Shown here in pieces: positions 9,960 to 20,831 of a stretch of DNA of 64,000 nt. Position 1 is the stretch's first letter; every line of letters starts with the position of its first letter. The stretch is taken from contig NC_134542.1 of the NCBI RefSeq assembly GCF_050624435.1, forward strand, positions 10,685,497 through 10,749,496, read 5' to 3'. The DNA comes from Tenrec ecaudatus. Lineage: Eukaryota > Chordata > Mammalia > Afrosoricida > Tenrecidae. The notes below the pieces were generated by a model, which did not search any database, was not told the origin of the DNA, and was given only the letters and a program-made list of their open reading frames with translations. The translations under genes and the position numbers were made by a program.

Positions 9960-11105
9960 TCACTCAGAGCTGAAGTACTTGTAATGTATGATCTAAAATG
10001 ACACCCATATGATGTCCCCTCACTAGAGCATAGCACCACAGAGGACAATACTGGGGACGCAGTGTAGGGAGTGAGTCCAGTCTGACCTCCTGATAGTGGG
10101 GTGGTCCATGAAGGGAACATAACAGGCCTGCATCGAGAGCAAAGCCATGAAGTTCCTGAGGAATCCTGAAAAGAGACTTCGGATTCACGGTATAGTTTTT
10201 TTCTCTTTTTGTTTTCCTCTTTATTTTTTTCTTCTTTGATTCTTTTGTTTTGTTGCCTGACCTTTGTTGATTTTATTCTGTCTATATAAGATGGGCATGA
10301 GAAGCAAGCCCATGGAGAAGTAGTGAGACCAATGGTTCCTGGGAGGAATTGGGGGAAGAGGAGGTGAGAGGAAGGGAGCGGTGAGCAAATAGCATCATGG
10401 AAAGGGGAACCACTAGGGGTCAAAAAATCAATGGCAAGGGGTGTGTCGAGTTCCTGGTGGTGTTGGAGCCACTGCTATCTAGTCGAGAGGAATTACAGAG
10501 AGACAAATAAGGATTGAGCATGGGGCGGGAGGACAATAAGAAGAAATGGAGGAAAGGACTAGGAAGAAAAACTATTTATAGAGTTACATAGGCATGTACA
10601 TATGTAAATATATTAGTACATAAAGACTGAGGTACTTGCCTGTGTACATATATTTATATGACAATACATTGAGGTTGTGGATGACTCTAGGCCTCTACTT
10701 AAGTTTTCCCTCAACACAAGAACACTTGGTTCTAGCAATGTGGCACTGGGTGATGCCCACCTTGCTGAAACAATCGCTGAAGACAAACTGGGTACATACA
10801 CAAATGTGACGAAGAAAGCAGATGGTGCCTGGCTATTAAAAGATATAGCATAAGAGCCCCCATAACATGATCTTTAAATTAAAAAGATATAGCATCTGGG
10901 GTCTTAAAAGTTTGAAGTCAAACAAGCAGCCATCTAGCAGGAAATCAGCAAAGCCCACATGGAAAAAGCACAGCAGCCTGTGTGATCATGAGGTGTCAAC
11001 GGGAGCAGGCATCAGAAGTTTAAAAATTAACAACCTCATCAAGGTGAAAGAGAGGGGTCCAAGTAGAGACACGTTGACACAATGGCCGCAACAATGGACT
11101 CTCAT
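9960..11105 (+). mobile_element. L1 3' UTR copy, no ORF
   Basis: It matches the 3' UTR of the L1 at 58240-59560. Shared features include 'GAAGAAAGCAGATGGTGCC', 'ATAGCATCTGGGGTCTTAAA' and 'TGTGTGATCATGAGGTGTCA'. The terminal AATAAA part is absent, so the copy is broken at its 3' side, where an RTE tail follows. A tiny nested L1 tail sits at 10851-10881. Confidence 0.8.
10838..10894 (+). mobile_element. 31-bp L1 tail insertion with 13-bp target-site duplication
   Basis: The inserted 10851-10881 reads 'TAAGAGCCCCCATAACATGA' and then an A-rich end, the last bases of the L1 3' UTR. It is flanked by AAAAGATATAGCA at 10838-10850 and 10882-10894. It is one of the shortest L1 insertions one could recognise. 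Confidence 0.8.
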
Positions 11106-11195
11106 GTAACGATGTTAAGGATGCACAGGGCTGAGCAGTATTTTGTTCTCTTCAGAGGCCCACTATGAGTCAGAACCAACTCTGGGACACCTAAT
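11106..11195 (+). mobile_element. RTE (BovB-like) LINE 3' end fragment
   Basis: 'GGGCTGAGCAGTATTTTGTT' and 'CACTATGAGTCAGAACCAAC' fit the C-terminal end of the RTE ORF, which in BovB reads roughly VVHGVAKSRTRL. Only the last ~90 bp is present. Confidence 0.65.
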
Positions 11196-11859
11196 CACCA
11201 CCCCAATTTCCTGCCTGCACATCCTCCTGGCTCCCGCTTTCAGTCTCCTGCAGGGGAACTGACCTCTCACTGTTGTAGGCCTACTTTTCAGTGTGCTCTT
11301 TCCAGTATGTTTCCTTGGCCGGTGGGTTGTGTGGGACAAGAGCATACCACGGAGCCTTCTAGTCTTTCCTCAGATGTCACCTGCTCTTGTTTGACCCCTA
11401 TTTGGGCCACCCGCTTTTAAACTGAAATCCACCTCCCTACAATCCCCACCTCTTTTATCCTGCTCAATTTTGCCCCCATGACACCACATTTTGACTTTAT
11501 TTTTTTAAGGACCTGAGAGAGACAGCAAGGAATAGACCATAATGACTTTGGCTCATAATGCACTCTGAGCATAGCCCTCTTAATGTAACTCATTCACCAT
11601 TTTAAAAAGGCCACATGACTAACTTTAAGGTCTCTTACCACCTCCTCTGGTCCTCCTGCATCTGTGTGGTGGTGGCTGTTGATAGGTGCTGAGTTGAGTA
11701 GGTACCAACTCCTAGCCACCCGATATGCAAAAGAAAGATGCACTATCCAGTACGGCACCATCTTCTCCATCGGTGCTTTGTTCAAGCTCATTTTTGCCAC
11801 CTTTGTATCAATCCACCTTGTGGAGGGACTTCTTCTTTTTCACTCTCTACTGTATGAAG
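11196..11859. other. No feature recognised
   Basis: No exon or repeat that I can name. Frames near 11594-11867 are short and unrelated to known proteins. Confidence 0.45.
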
Positions 11860-12332
11860 TGTGGTAGTTAAGTAATCTGGTGTCAACTTGAGACTTAAGA
11901 GTGAATGGCGTGGAGTTTAGTCTGTCAATCAGGTTGCAGCTTGATCTCATTTGGAGGCGTTAAGGAGATAAAAGGTTTGCTGGAGGTGAGACACACACTC
12001 ACTCCCTGCGAGACATTATGGATGGCAAGCCTGACGGAGCTACACTATACAGCCAGGGCCCTGGAGCTGGAGGAGCCACATGGAGACCCCTGCCAGTACT
12101 GAGATGCTTCTACCACCACTGGATCCACAAGACTTTCCACCCACTGGACTGTGATCTTCCTGCATTCAGCATCATTGCATGTGTTTCGTGAGTCTGAAGG
12201 ATACTTTCTAGATTGGTGTCAGGCATATGGGCTAATATAAGACTTATGGACTTGATCTGGACTGGGCTGGGATGTTTCCTCAATATTCAATTGCTCTTGT
12301 ATATAAAGCTCTTTCTTATACATATATGAATG
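11860..12332 (+). mobile_element. LTR-A type solo LTR (fossil), first of a tandem pair
   Basis: It begins TGTGGTAGTTAAGTAATC and runs through 'GACTTATGGACTTGATCTGG' to 'TATATAAAGCTCTTTCTTAT'. It aligns with the complement of 17415-17922. It joins the next LTR copy directly. It is an old retroviral-type LTR, possibly ERVL-like; the family is not certain. Confidence 0.65.
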
Positions 12333-12899
12333 TGTGGCAGTTACATAATCTGTGGTCAATTCGAGACTTAAGAGTGAAGGGTGGTGTTCAGCCTGTCAAT
12401 CAGGTTGCAGCTTGATGACCTCATTTGGAAGTGCTAAGGAAATAAATAGCTCACTGGAGGTGGAACACACATACACCCTGTGAGACATTCTTGTTGACAA
12501 GCCACATGGAGACAGGCTGATGGCAGTCAGAGCCTCAGAGCTGGAGGTGCAACGTGGAAGCGCACACCAGCACTCAGATGCTTCTGCCACCACTGGATCC
12601 ATTAGACTTTCCGCCGCTGGGCTGTGATCTTCCTGCATTCAGCATCATTGCATGGCTGTGTGAGTCTAAAGTTTAATTTATGGACTAGTATTGACATAAG
12701 GGGTAATATCAGACTTATGGACTTGATCTGGAATTTATGGACTAGTATCAACATATGGGGTAATATTGGACTTATGGACTTGATCTGGACTGGGCTGGGG
12801 CATTTTCTTAATATACAATGGCTCTTTTATATAAAACTCTCTCTTATACACATGAATTTGTCTATGAATTTGCTTCTCTAGTCTTCCCAGACTAACACA
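12333..12899 (+). mobile_element. LTR-A type solo LTR (fossil), second of a tandem pair
   Basis: It starts TGTGGCAGTTACATAATC and ends CCCAGACTAACACA, giving TG...CA termini. A segment of about 60 bp inside it (near 12671-12790) is duplicated. A short extra 3' end of the same family follows at about 12900-12945. Confidence 0.65.
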
Positions 12900-12947
12900 G
12901 AATGTCTCTGGATTTGTTTCTCTAGTATACCCAGACTAATATACCAA

Positions 12948-13130
12948 ATATGATCTTTCTCCAACAACTGGTCTCTCCAGATGACATGTTCAAAGTCTGA
13001 GAGACAAAATCTCTCCATTCTCATTTCTAAGAAGCATTCGGGATGCACTTCCTCCAAGACAGATATATGTGTTCTTCTGGCAGCGATGGCAGATGCAATA
13101 TTCTTCACTGACACCATTAGCCCAAGGTAG
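12948..13130 (-). mobile_element. RTE (BovB-like) ORF fragment, antisense
   Basis: 'TTCTAAGAAGCATTCGGGAT' and 'TTCCTCCAAGACAGATATAT' match the complement of the mid-to-late part of the RTE reverse-transcriptase ORF, as known from afrotherian RTE copies. Confidence 0.65.
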
Positions 13131-13149
13131 TCTCTACCGGAAGCTTGTG

Positions 13150-13390
13150 TGTATCACTCTTTGATTCACTTGGACTGCCATTTTCTTGCATGTCTATGCC
13201 TCCATTTTTATGAACTATAATTCATGGGTTTATCTCCTTCCCAGGGAAGAGACATTTGGGTTGTTTGTAGATTTTTACTATTTTGGACAAGGCTGCAGTG
13301 AACATCCTTGAACACGCTCTCTGGGGTAAGTGTTCAGAAATGTGTCTTAGGCATGCACACCTAGCAATGGAATTTCTGAGCCGAAAACAG
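13150..13390 (-). mobile_element. Old L1 ORF2 C-terminal fragment, antisense
   Basis: 'GACATTTGGGTTGTTTGTAG' and 'GGCTGCAGTGAACATCCTTG' match the complement of the well-conserved 3' part of L1 ORF2 in mammals. It is diverged. Confidence 0.6.
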
Positions 13391-13469
13391 ACTATACTGA
13401 TTTATTGTATTTATTTTCCATTTCCTACAAACACAGAAAATTTTGTGTTTCCCCCAACTCCCATCCCCT

Positions 13470-13583
13470 CTGTAACTCTTTATGGAAGAAGAAAGTCTCC
13501 TATTTCTTCCACAGAGGTGTTGGTGGTTTTCAACTGCTGACCTTATGCTTAGCAGCCCATTGCATAACCACTATGCCACCAGG
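13470..13583 (-). repeat. AfroSINE-like SINE, partial
   Basis: It ends 'CATAACCACTATGCCACCAGG', the complement of the tRNA-like head. The opposite end is missing. Confidence 0.7.
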
Positions 13584-13589
13584 ACTCAA

Positions 13590-14310
13590 CAGTCTCCAGT
13601 TAAAGTCTACTCTATCTCTTAGAGTTACCATACTTGGCATTGCCTCGTTGGCAATGAGTCTGAATGAATGAGTAGTCGCTGTAACTAGACGCCGTGCCTG
13701 GCTGTATCATGCACATCTTTGTAAAAGTGATTAAATGTAGTGTTCCTATAAAATTATAGTTCCACTTAAATGAAATATCTAGTCTTGGCAAGTATGTAGT
13801 CATTACGAGTGGTGAGTAAATCAGGAGGAGGAGTGGAATGGGTCGTTGTTTAGGCCAACATTGGGGTGCCTGCTTACATACAGCAGAACGCGGTTATGGG
13901 AGAATTGTATTCCAGCTTACATTCTGAGCACTGTGTTTGCAGAAGGCTTCCATTTACAGTGGGAGTCAGCCCTAAATCCACTATTGAGTCACTCACCAAA
14001 TAGATTCAGTCTGAATGTTCTTTCTGACTATTGACGGACAATGGAGAAAAAGCTTTAACCTAGGGCAGAGAGCGTGTCTGAAAGTGGATTACGACCACTC
14101 CCGTAACCACCCCGAGGAAGGGCAGCCTCGCCTTCAGGGACTTGCCTGGGTGTACCCTGGGTGGAAATTGGGGTGATGGTGGCATAGTCATGAGTCATAC
14201 CCTCAGTGCCTTGGTTAGAGTGCCCAGGACCAATCTTGTAAGCTTTTCTAATCTGCAATCTTCAATGGTGGATTTATCTTAATCGAAGTCCCTTTCCAGA
14301 GTTTCTAGAC
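13590..14310. other. No feature recognised
   Basis: No gene signal seen. Confidence 0.45.
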
Positions 14311-14505
14311 CAGTGGTTCTCAACCTTCCTCATGCCATGCATGACCCTTAATACAGTTTCTCATGTTGTGGTGACCCCCAACCACAAAATTATCTTCGTT
14401 GCTACTTCATCACTATAAGTTTGCTACTGTTATGAATTGGGTGACCGTTGTTAAAATGCTGTTTGACCCCCAAAGGAGTTGTGACCCTCAGGTTGAGAAC
14501 TGCTG
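14311..14505 (+). mobile_element. SPIN-like non-autonomous hAT element
   Basis: It starts CAGTGGTTCTCAACC and ends GGTTGAGAACTGCTG. The internal 'CATGTTGTGGTGACCCCCAA' and 'TTCGTTGCTACTTCATCACT' are close to SPIN_NA sequence as I remember it. The flanks ttctagac (14303-14310) and ctctagat (14506-14513) match at 6 of 8 and fit the nTCTAGAn preference of this hAT group. Length is 195 bp with no coding capacity. Confidence 0.85.
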
Positions 14506-14513
14506 CTCTAGAT

Positions 14514-14850
14514 CAACCTGAAACTGTGATGAGTTGATCTGTTGCCAATGGTGATTTCGTGACAGTTCCCTCTGCTCTCTCATCAGCCAATCCATGTGTG
14601 CCATCATGGCCCCATACTAATCCTCTCCCTCATCCAGAAGATTTGTCTTTGTCCCGTGTCATAACAGGGTCTCTATAAATTATACTTCACTTTGGGGTCC
14701 TTTCCCCCTACAAGAGAATACATCTACACCTGCATTGGGCTAGCTCAGAGCAATCAGGCAGTTATAACATGCTCGAGTTGGAAGCTTTGTCCGACTTCAA
14801 CATTAAAGTATCAGGAACTAGCAATATATAGGTATGGTTGAGATATGCCT
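14514..14850. other. No feature recognised
   Basis: No gene signal seen. Confidence 0.4.
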
Positions 14851-14854
14851 GTGA

Positions 14855-14945
14855 GGGTGGCACCAGACTAGGCATGTTCTCTTCACAGAGTCCCTGTGAG
14901 TTGGAAATGGCTCAAAGGCACGTATCACTACCCACAACCACAGCA
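14855..14945 (+). mobile_element. RTE (BovB-like) LINE 3' end fragment
   Basis: 'GGTGGCACCAGACTAGGCAT' followed by 'CCCTGTGAGTTGGAAATGGC' and a CACTACCCACAACCACAGC tail fits the last part of the RTE ORF and its simple-repeat 3' end. Confidence 0.55.
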
Positions 14946-15517
14946 ATGGCTAAAGTAAGTTCTTCAGCTATTTTTGATAAATAGTTTGAAGATATTTTTG
15001 GTACATCATTAAGGACTTGCTAGTTAGTCAGCTCATACTAGTTAGTCTACTTTCAACCACATGCTCCCCGAGGACAAGCAGTTCCTTCCTTGTTTACTCA
15101 TCCTGGGTCACCTTCTGTATTTGAACTTGAACTCTAAACACTTGGTTTTAGGACGAATCATGGAAGCCCCAATGAGTTCTTTCTGGCGATTAACCTGCCA
15201 TGTGCCCTCAGCAGGGTGTGTTTGAAAGGGGATCCCTGGGACTCCGCTAGGCAGCCGCCCAAGAATGGAAATCCACCTCTCTAGGTAACCTCTAACTGGT
15301 GCAAGGGCTGCTCAGTGGGAGAGAGGGGAAGAGACTTTGGGGCCGGGAAGGGGGGAGGGGGGAGCACTCTGGGACTTAAACCAGATTGCCTAGGTATGCT
15401 CCAGTAAATCAGTGCCCTCAGCCCCACCCCATGCCCCCACCCCACTCTGCTGCTCTCCTTTCTACTGATTAACCTGTTAGTGGCGTGTCAGAGCTTTGCT
15501 GACTGATCATGAGTTAC
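14946..15517. other. No feature recognised
   Basis: No gene signal. A G-rich run (GGGAAGGGGGGAGGGGGG) lies near 15345-15362. Confidence 0.4.
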
Positions 15518-16120
15518 TGTGTTAGACAGGGTTCTCCAGAGAGACAAAACCAGATTGCTAATAATTATATATATATATATAAAGATAGATATACAACACA
15601 AGAAATGAACTGTTAAATTATATACAGATAGATAGATAGATATAGAACACAAGAAATGAACTGTTAAATTATAAAGCAGTACAAATGGCTCAGTGCAACT
15701 CACTCCCGTGAGAGAATTGTGAGGCACTGGCAGTCCTTCAAGTCTTGAGGGCCACCAGGTAGTCTGTCCTCTGTAGAGAGAGCTAGGCTAGCCCAGCACA
15801 TGCAGCAAACAGCAAGGCAGGTCACCAACCGTCAGCCAGGTCACCAACTGTCAGTCCCCAGCTCCAGAGATGTACATTCTAATTCTCTGGCAAGTCAAGT
15901 CTTAAAGGGACCTCAAATTACAGTGACACAGTCCACAGGTTAGGCATCCCACAGTTAGTGTAGCTTACAAATTGAGACACAGATCAAGCAAGGCAGCCAC
16001 ACACTGCTCCGGTGATCAAAGAGCGAGAGACAAGAAAGGCCGAGCCATTTATCTCTCTGCCCTTCAATTAATCCCACATGTGTTTATCGGCCAGGCTGGC
16101 ACAATAAACTAACTATCTCA
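15518..16120 (-). mobile_element. Solo LTR-like repeat (fossil)
   Basis: Read on the minus strand it starts TGAGATAGTTAGTTTATTGT and ends CAGAGAACCCTGTCTAACACA-like, so the termini are TG...CA. Near the plus-strand start it holds an AT/GATA microsatellite and a direct repeat of 'CACAAGAAATGAACTGTTAA'. The family is not identified, and no internal proviral sequence is next to it. Confidence 0.55.
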
Positions 16121-16184
16121 GTTACCTTACTGAAGATTGGCCCTTTCTCTTATTTATGCCCTTTGTCATCCTGAAAACAACTTA

Positions 16185-16660
16185 CCATATATACTCGTGT
16201 ATAAGCCGAGTTTTTCAGCACAAAAAAATGTACTGAAAAACTGGAGTTCAGCTTATACACAGGTCAGTGGTACCCTGGCGAGGTGTAACATCTTCCTGGG
16301 ACCCCCTGAGGTAACTGGCGCCTGTTATCTTGCAGGTGATTGCCATTCCTCCAGCCCCGCTGACACTGCAGGGCTTTGAATGTTTGTTTACTCCCATCTA
16401 ACCAATCAGAGCCGTCCTATGACATGGATGGCTCCAATTCGCAGAAGCACCCGTCGTGATTCACTTACACGTACAGCTGAACTGGTAAGGATGTGTCTGT
16501 GGCTGCGCTCCGCCTCTCCACTCTGGTCTCTGTGTTAATTCACATCCTGTATTTCCCACCCTAGCCTTATACTGGAGTCAATCAGTTTTTTCTGGTTTCC
16601 CAGGAAATAATTAGGTACCTTAGCTTATACTCGGGTTGGCTTATATTCGAGTATATATGG
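16185..16660. mobile_element. Non-autonomous DNA transposon with ~25-bp terminal inverted repeats
   Basis: The left end CCATATATACTCGTGTATAA is the near-perfect inverse of the right end TATTCGAGTATATATGG. The interior (476 bp in all) has no coding capacity. The palindromic TATATACTCG end is found in several mammalian MITE-like families; I cannot name it with confidence. The left flank is TA and the right is TG, so a TA target is possible but unproven. Confidence 0.7.
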
Positions 16661-16861
16661 TGGGTCTTTATAGGAGCCAACCGCCTGGGATAGTTTGGGC
16701 AAGAAATAGCCAGTCAACAGAGCTCAGCACAAACTCAGAAGAATCCCTTGCAGCTAAGGCCTGCATTCAGGAGGGGATTTAATGATGTTCAAGGGGTTCA
16801 TCTTCAGAGGCCTCCGAGAGGAAGGGTTACAAAAACAGCCCATCCTGACCTGGTTTTCACA

Positions 16862-17025
16862 TTCTTATTCTGCTTTGGGCTCCCCACCTCAAAGTCAGCA
16901 GTTCGAAGCCACCAGCCATTCTGAAGGAGACAGGTGAAGCTTTCTACTCTGATGGAGAGTTACAGTCTCAGTGATTTATAGGGTGGTTCTGCGCTGCCCT
17001 ACAGTAGGCACAAGTGTGTGTTTTT
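16862..17025 (+). repeat. AfroSINE-like SINE
   Basis: 'CAGCAGTTCGAAGCCACCAG' contains the box B-like motif. 'GCTTTCTACTCTGATGGAG' and 'AGTTACAGTCTCAGTGA' follow in SINE order. Confidence 0.7.
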
Positions 17026-17204
17026 ACTTGTGTTAGACTAGGCCAAGGGCTTGAAGAGCTCACTCACGAATGGATTCATTTAGATAAGACCACACTGGAA
17101 GCTTGTCACCATCCAATTTCAGAGACAGTGAACTGGAGATAGAATGAAAATTTAAACCTTATTAGAGTGTACAAGAATTTGAGCTTGTTTAATCAAATCA
17201 ACTT

Positions 17205-17345
17205 CAAATATAAAGAAAACTGATGTCATTGAGTCAGTTCTGACTCCCGGGTCCTCTTGTCTGTGCTGAGTAGAATGGAGTCCCATACAGCTCGCAATGC
17301 CTGATGGTTTGGGAAGCCTTTCTGTGGGGTGTTGGTAGGCTGCTC
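17205..17345 (-). repeat. Diverged SINE-like fragment
   Basis: 'TGATGTCATTGAGTCAGTTC' resembles the antisense 3' end of the AfroSINE, but the rest diverges. Confidence 0.4.
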
Positions 17346-17349
17346 ACAT

Positions 17350-18462
17350 GGGTAATACCTCAGTTCTTGGCTTCGCACACTGAAAGAATTCAAGCCGAAG
17401 CCCATTTTGTAATCTGTGTTAGTCTGGGTTGACTAGAGAAACAAATTCATAGACACTCATATGTATAAGAAAGAGTTTTATATTCAAGAGCAATTGAATA
17501 TTGAGAAAATATCTCAGCCCAAATCAAGTCCATAAGTCCAATGTTAGCCCATATGTCTGATACCAAGCTATAAATTCCTCTTCAGACTTATGAAACACAT
17601 GCAATGATGCCGAATGCAGGAAGATCACAGGCCAGTGGGTGGAAAGTCTTATGGATCCAGTGGCAGTGGAAGCATCCCAGCGCTAGCATGGGTCTCCATG
17701 TGGCTTCTCCAGCTCCGAGGCTCACTGCCATCACCCTATCTACATGTGACTTGTCAACAAGAATGTCTGCCAGGGACTGAGCATGTGTCCCACCTCCAAC
17801 AAGCTATTTATCTCCTTAGCATCTCCAAAATAGGTCATTAGCTGCAACCTGATTGACAGGTAAACTGCCCCCACCCTTCTCTCTTAAGTCTCAAATTGAC
17901 AACAGATTATGTGACTACCACATAATCCAAGTGGGTTTTTATGAAGGACAGGACAAGTTTGAAGTTTTACTGTCTCAAAAGGGTTCACAACTGGGCAAGA
18001 GCAACTTCATGGAAAAGAGCACCCACATTTTCAGAACTAGGGGGGGGGTGGAATCCCAGGGCCCAAGGAACAAGAGGACACAGAGACCAGAGAGCAAGGG
18101 GGTCAGAGCGCAGGGGCCAGAGAGGCTGTGGCCCTGAGTATAGGTGGGCACATGTGGACACAGGTAGCACTTGTGGGCCCTCACCCTCCAACCTGCCACT
18201 GACCAGGAGCAGGGTAAAAGAGGGTCAGAAAAAGTCCCAGAGCGTGCTCCCTGCCTTTCTTCTAGCCCACCCCTGGCTGTGGGCAGGTGTGCTTGAAGCT
18301 ACTTGTTGAGCCCAGTGGCTGGGGTAAGCCCACCTGGATGATGTCATGAGACTGGGCCTAGCTTGAGTCTCCCAGGTGTACCTCCCTTCTGGCTCAGGGG
18401 CTTGAGTGTGGACATGCTCTGTTTGGAGTCTTCATAGGTGTCTAATGGTTGCCTGATTTCCA
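17350..18462 (+). mobile_element. LTR-B type solo LTR (fossil), split by LTR-A
   Basis: The segments 17350-17414 and 17928-18462 together follow the order of the LTR-B copies at 33260-33920 and 48675-49336. Shared phrases are 'TTCTTGGCTTC', 'AAGTTTGAAGTTTTAC', 'TGATGTCATGAG' and 'GTTGCCTGATTTC'. The break between the segments is filled by an LTR-A element. It is an old retroviral-type LTR of unassigned family. Confidence 0.65.
17415..17922 (-). mobile_element. LTR-A type solo LTR inserted in LTR-B, 5-bp target-site duplication
   Basis: The termini are TG...CA (TGTGTTAGTCTGGGTTGACT at the left, GTGACTACCACA at the right on the plus strand). The flanks 17410-17414 and 17923-17927 are both TAATC, a 5-bp duplication. 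The element appears complete end to end as a solo LTR, a fossil with no proviral interior. Confidence 0.85.
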
Positions 18463-18464
18463 GC

Positions 18465-18727
18465 TCTGAGATTTTTCCAATGACACTGGATCCAAGGATT
18501 TTCTACCCACTGACCTGTGATCGTCTACACTCAGTGTCATTGTATGTGTTTTGTGAGTCTGAAGAGGACTTTATAGATTGGTATTGGAAATATGGACTAA
18601 TATCAGACTTATGGACTTGATCTGGACTGGGATGTTTTTTCATTGCTTAATTGCTCTTGTATATAAATCTCTTTCTTATACCCATATGTATGTCCATGGA
18701 TGTTTCTCTAGTCTACCCAGACTAACA
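18465..18727 (+). mobile_element. LTR-A type 3' part (fossil)
   Basis: 'GGACTTATGGACTTGATCTGG'-like sequence, 'TATATAAATCTCTTTCTTAT' and the final CCCAGACTAACATA match the end of LTR-A. The 5' half is missing. Confidence 0.65.
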
Positions 18728-18948
18728 TAGTGTCCAACTATTTCAGCTCTCTGCACCTCCCAGGGACTCCAACCTAAGGTAACCAAGACCCCCAATGGAT
18801 AGAAGAGGGGCTTCGATGAGTTGGCAGAAAAGGAATATAGAGGTAACAGAATTTCTCCACCAAATTTTCGACTGTCCTTCTTATGTGTCTTCAGAGTTGA
18901 ATTTCCTATGATCCTCACCCCAAATCGAGCGAATTTTTTAAAGTGTAG
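18728..18948. other. No feature recognised
   Basis: Short unassigned stretch between an LTR remnant and an L1 tail. Confidence 0.4.
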
Positions 18949-18949
18949 C

Positions 18950-19500
18950 AAGGATGAAGCACATAACTTTCCTCTAGTTCCTAAATGCTTCCTTGGCCAC
19001 CCCCAACCCACCCCCACTATCATGATCCCAATTCTACTTTACAAATCCGCCTAGAACAGAGGATATACACTGAATGCACACTTAATAGGAACTGGAAACA
19101 CAGGGAATCCAGGAAAGATGATCCCTTCAGAACCAGTGGTGAGAGTAGCAATACTGGGAGGGTGGAGGGAGGGTGGGGTAGAAAGGGGGAACAGATTACA
19201 AGGATCTACATGTGACCTCCTCCGTGGCGGATGGACAACAGAAAAGTGGGTGAAGGGACACGTCAGACAGTGTAAGATATGACAAAATAATAATTTATAA
19301 ATTATCAAGGGTTCATGAGAGAGTGGGGAACTGGGGGGGGGAGGCAGAAAATGAGTAGCTGATGCCAAGGGCTTAAGTGGAGAGCAAATGTTTTGAGAAT
19401 GATGAGGGAAATGAATGTACAAATGTGCTTTACATAATTGATGTATGTATGGATTGTGATAAGAGTTGTATGAGCCCCCCAATAAAATGATTTTTAAAAA
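18950..19500 (+). mobile_element. L1 3' end, 5'-truncated
   Basis: It runs from 'ACTTTCCTCTAGTTCCTAAA' to 'ATGAGCCCCCCAATAAAATG' and ATTTTTAAAAA, matching 59750-60260. It carries only the last ~550 bp of the 3' UTR. Confidence 0.85.
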
Positions 19501-20380
19501 TGGGAAAAAAGTTGAATTTTGGGGACAGAGAGAAAGTGATGAAGAAAGAGTCCATCAAGAAAAGTCCCAGAATCCCTTTTCTGACTTCGGTCGGAGGATA
19601 AGGAGATCTGTGCACAGAGGTTATGAGGTGGCATACATGTAACACAGGGAGGATGAGCTAGGAGTATACATGCACTAGGAAAGGATTTCCCTAGGGCACA
19701 CATGTGACACAGGAAGGTATATACCTAACGTTGCATATACATACCTTAGCCTCACCTTGGTCACCCCTGAGTTGGCTTGGCCTTAGGTGTCTTTGAGCTC
19801 TCCTACAGAGGAACAAAGATGGACTTATTCTTCAAGGATAATAGTGTGCTTATCCCCTGGGGGTGGGTCCTACTTAAGGTGGGACAGACAATAGGGTCTG
19901 GTTACCTTAGATGGCTGACAACCTTCAGGCAGATAACCTTCAAGCAGTTGACCCCAAGTGTGTATAGTCAGTGACCATGTGTTTGCAAACCTTAGAATTG
20001 GCATTACTATGGGGGGACATCGTGGGGAATAACTTTCACTTAGGAGAATGTGAGTGGGATGCATCTCGAACCCATGAACGTGAAGGTTTCTTCCATGGGA
20101 GCCTTGGCCTCCCAGACTCCTTGACATGTGAATGTTGAGAGTGTGTCTGAATACACTCTCTTCCCGGTCTGATTACCACAGGTAGGCATAGCCTTTATAC
20201 GTTACCTGCACGAACAAGGTCCCAGAAGTGGAATAGGTAGGGATTTCGAGTGCAGTATAGGAAGAGGTGGGTGGAGGGTGGGATGGGTGCACTATGGGAA
20301 TGAGGAAGTACATAGGGTGAGGCAGTGCACTGGGTTTCTTTTCCAACAGTTAAAATTCCCTATTAAGATTTTTCCTTACA
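19501..20380. other. Unassigned stretch, possible LTR at 19703-20181
   Basis: No gene is seen. Inside it 19703-20181 begins TGTGACACAGGAAGG and ends CGGTCTGATTACCACA, which resembles LTR termini. No second copy or target-site duplication supports this. Confidence 0.3.
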
Positions 20381-20382
20381 AA

Positions 20383-20500
20383 GGCTTTCTACTCATATCC
20401 ACAGCCCACAAGGGCAGTTCTACCCTGTCTTATAGGGTCGCCATGAGTCCGACTGGACACCGTGGCAATGAGGGCTTTTGGGTTTGGTCAGAAGACGATT
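20383..20500 (+). repeat. AfroSINE-like SINE, 3' part
   Basis: 'CCCTGTCTTATAGGGTCGCC' and 'ATGAGTCCGACTGGACACCG' match the body and 3' end of the SINE. The tRNA-like head is missing. Confidence 0.7.
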
Positions 20501-20682
20501 CAAGCCATCTATCTCCACCGGTCACTGGAAACCCAGGAGGGACCGTATACCCCTCTAAGTATCCCAAACTAAAACCCTGGGCCTTACTTAGTTTGTTGGG
20601 TTTAAATCGCATCTTCCCTTATACACGTTAGAACAAGGAAAGAAAGAGATGCTGACAACTCTGTGAAGTCCGGCTGGTGCCA

Positions 20683-20688
20683 TTTATT
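20683..20688 (-). terminator. Candidate poly(A) signal of SCYGR copy 2
   Basis: On the minus strand the sequence is CCTAATAAATGGCACCAGCC. The similar CTGAATAAATGATACCACC lies downstream of copy 1, supporting a shared 3' end. It is about 400 bp after the stop codon. Confidence 0.65.
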
Positions 20689-20831
20689 AGGAAACAGATT
20701 CTTTAGGTTGACAGAAAGGCAAGGCAGGGGTAGAGACACAGGACAGAGATGTTACAGGAGACGGAGGAAGAGAAACAAGCGTTCCAAAAGTAGAGCACCT
20801 GAAACCAAGCCTGGTCATTGCCACTCATCAC

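Noticed and set aside
19703-20181. A definite solo LTR
   Set aside because: Only the terminal motifs suggest it. There is no second copy or target-site duplication, so it is mentioned as possible within the unassigned stretch.
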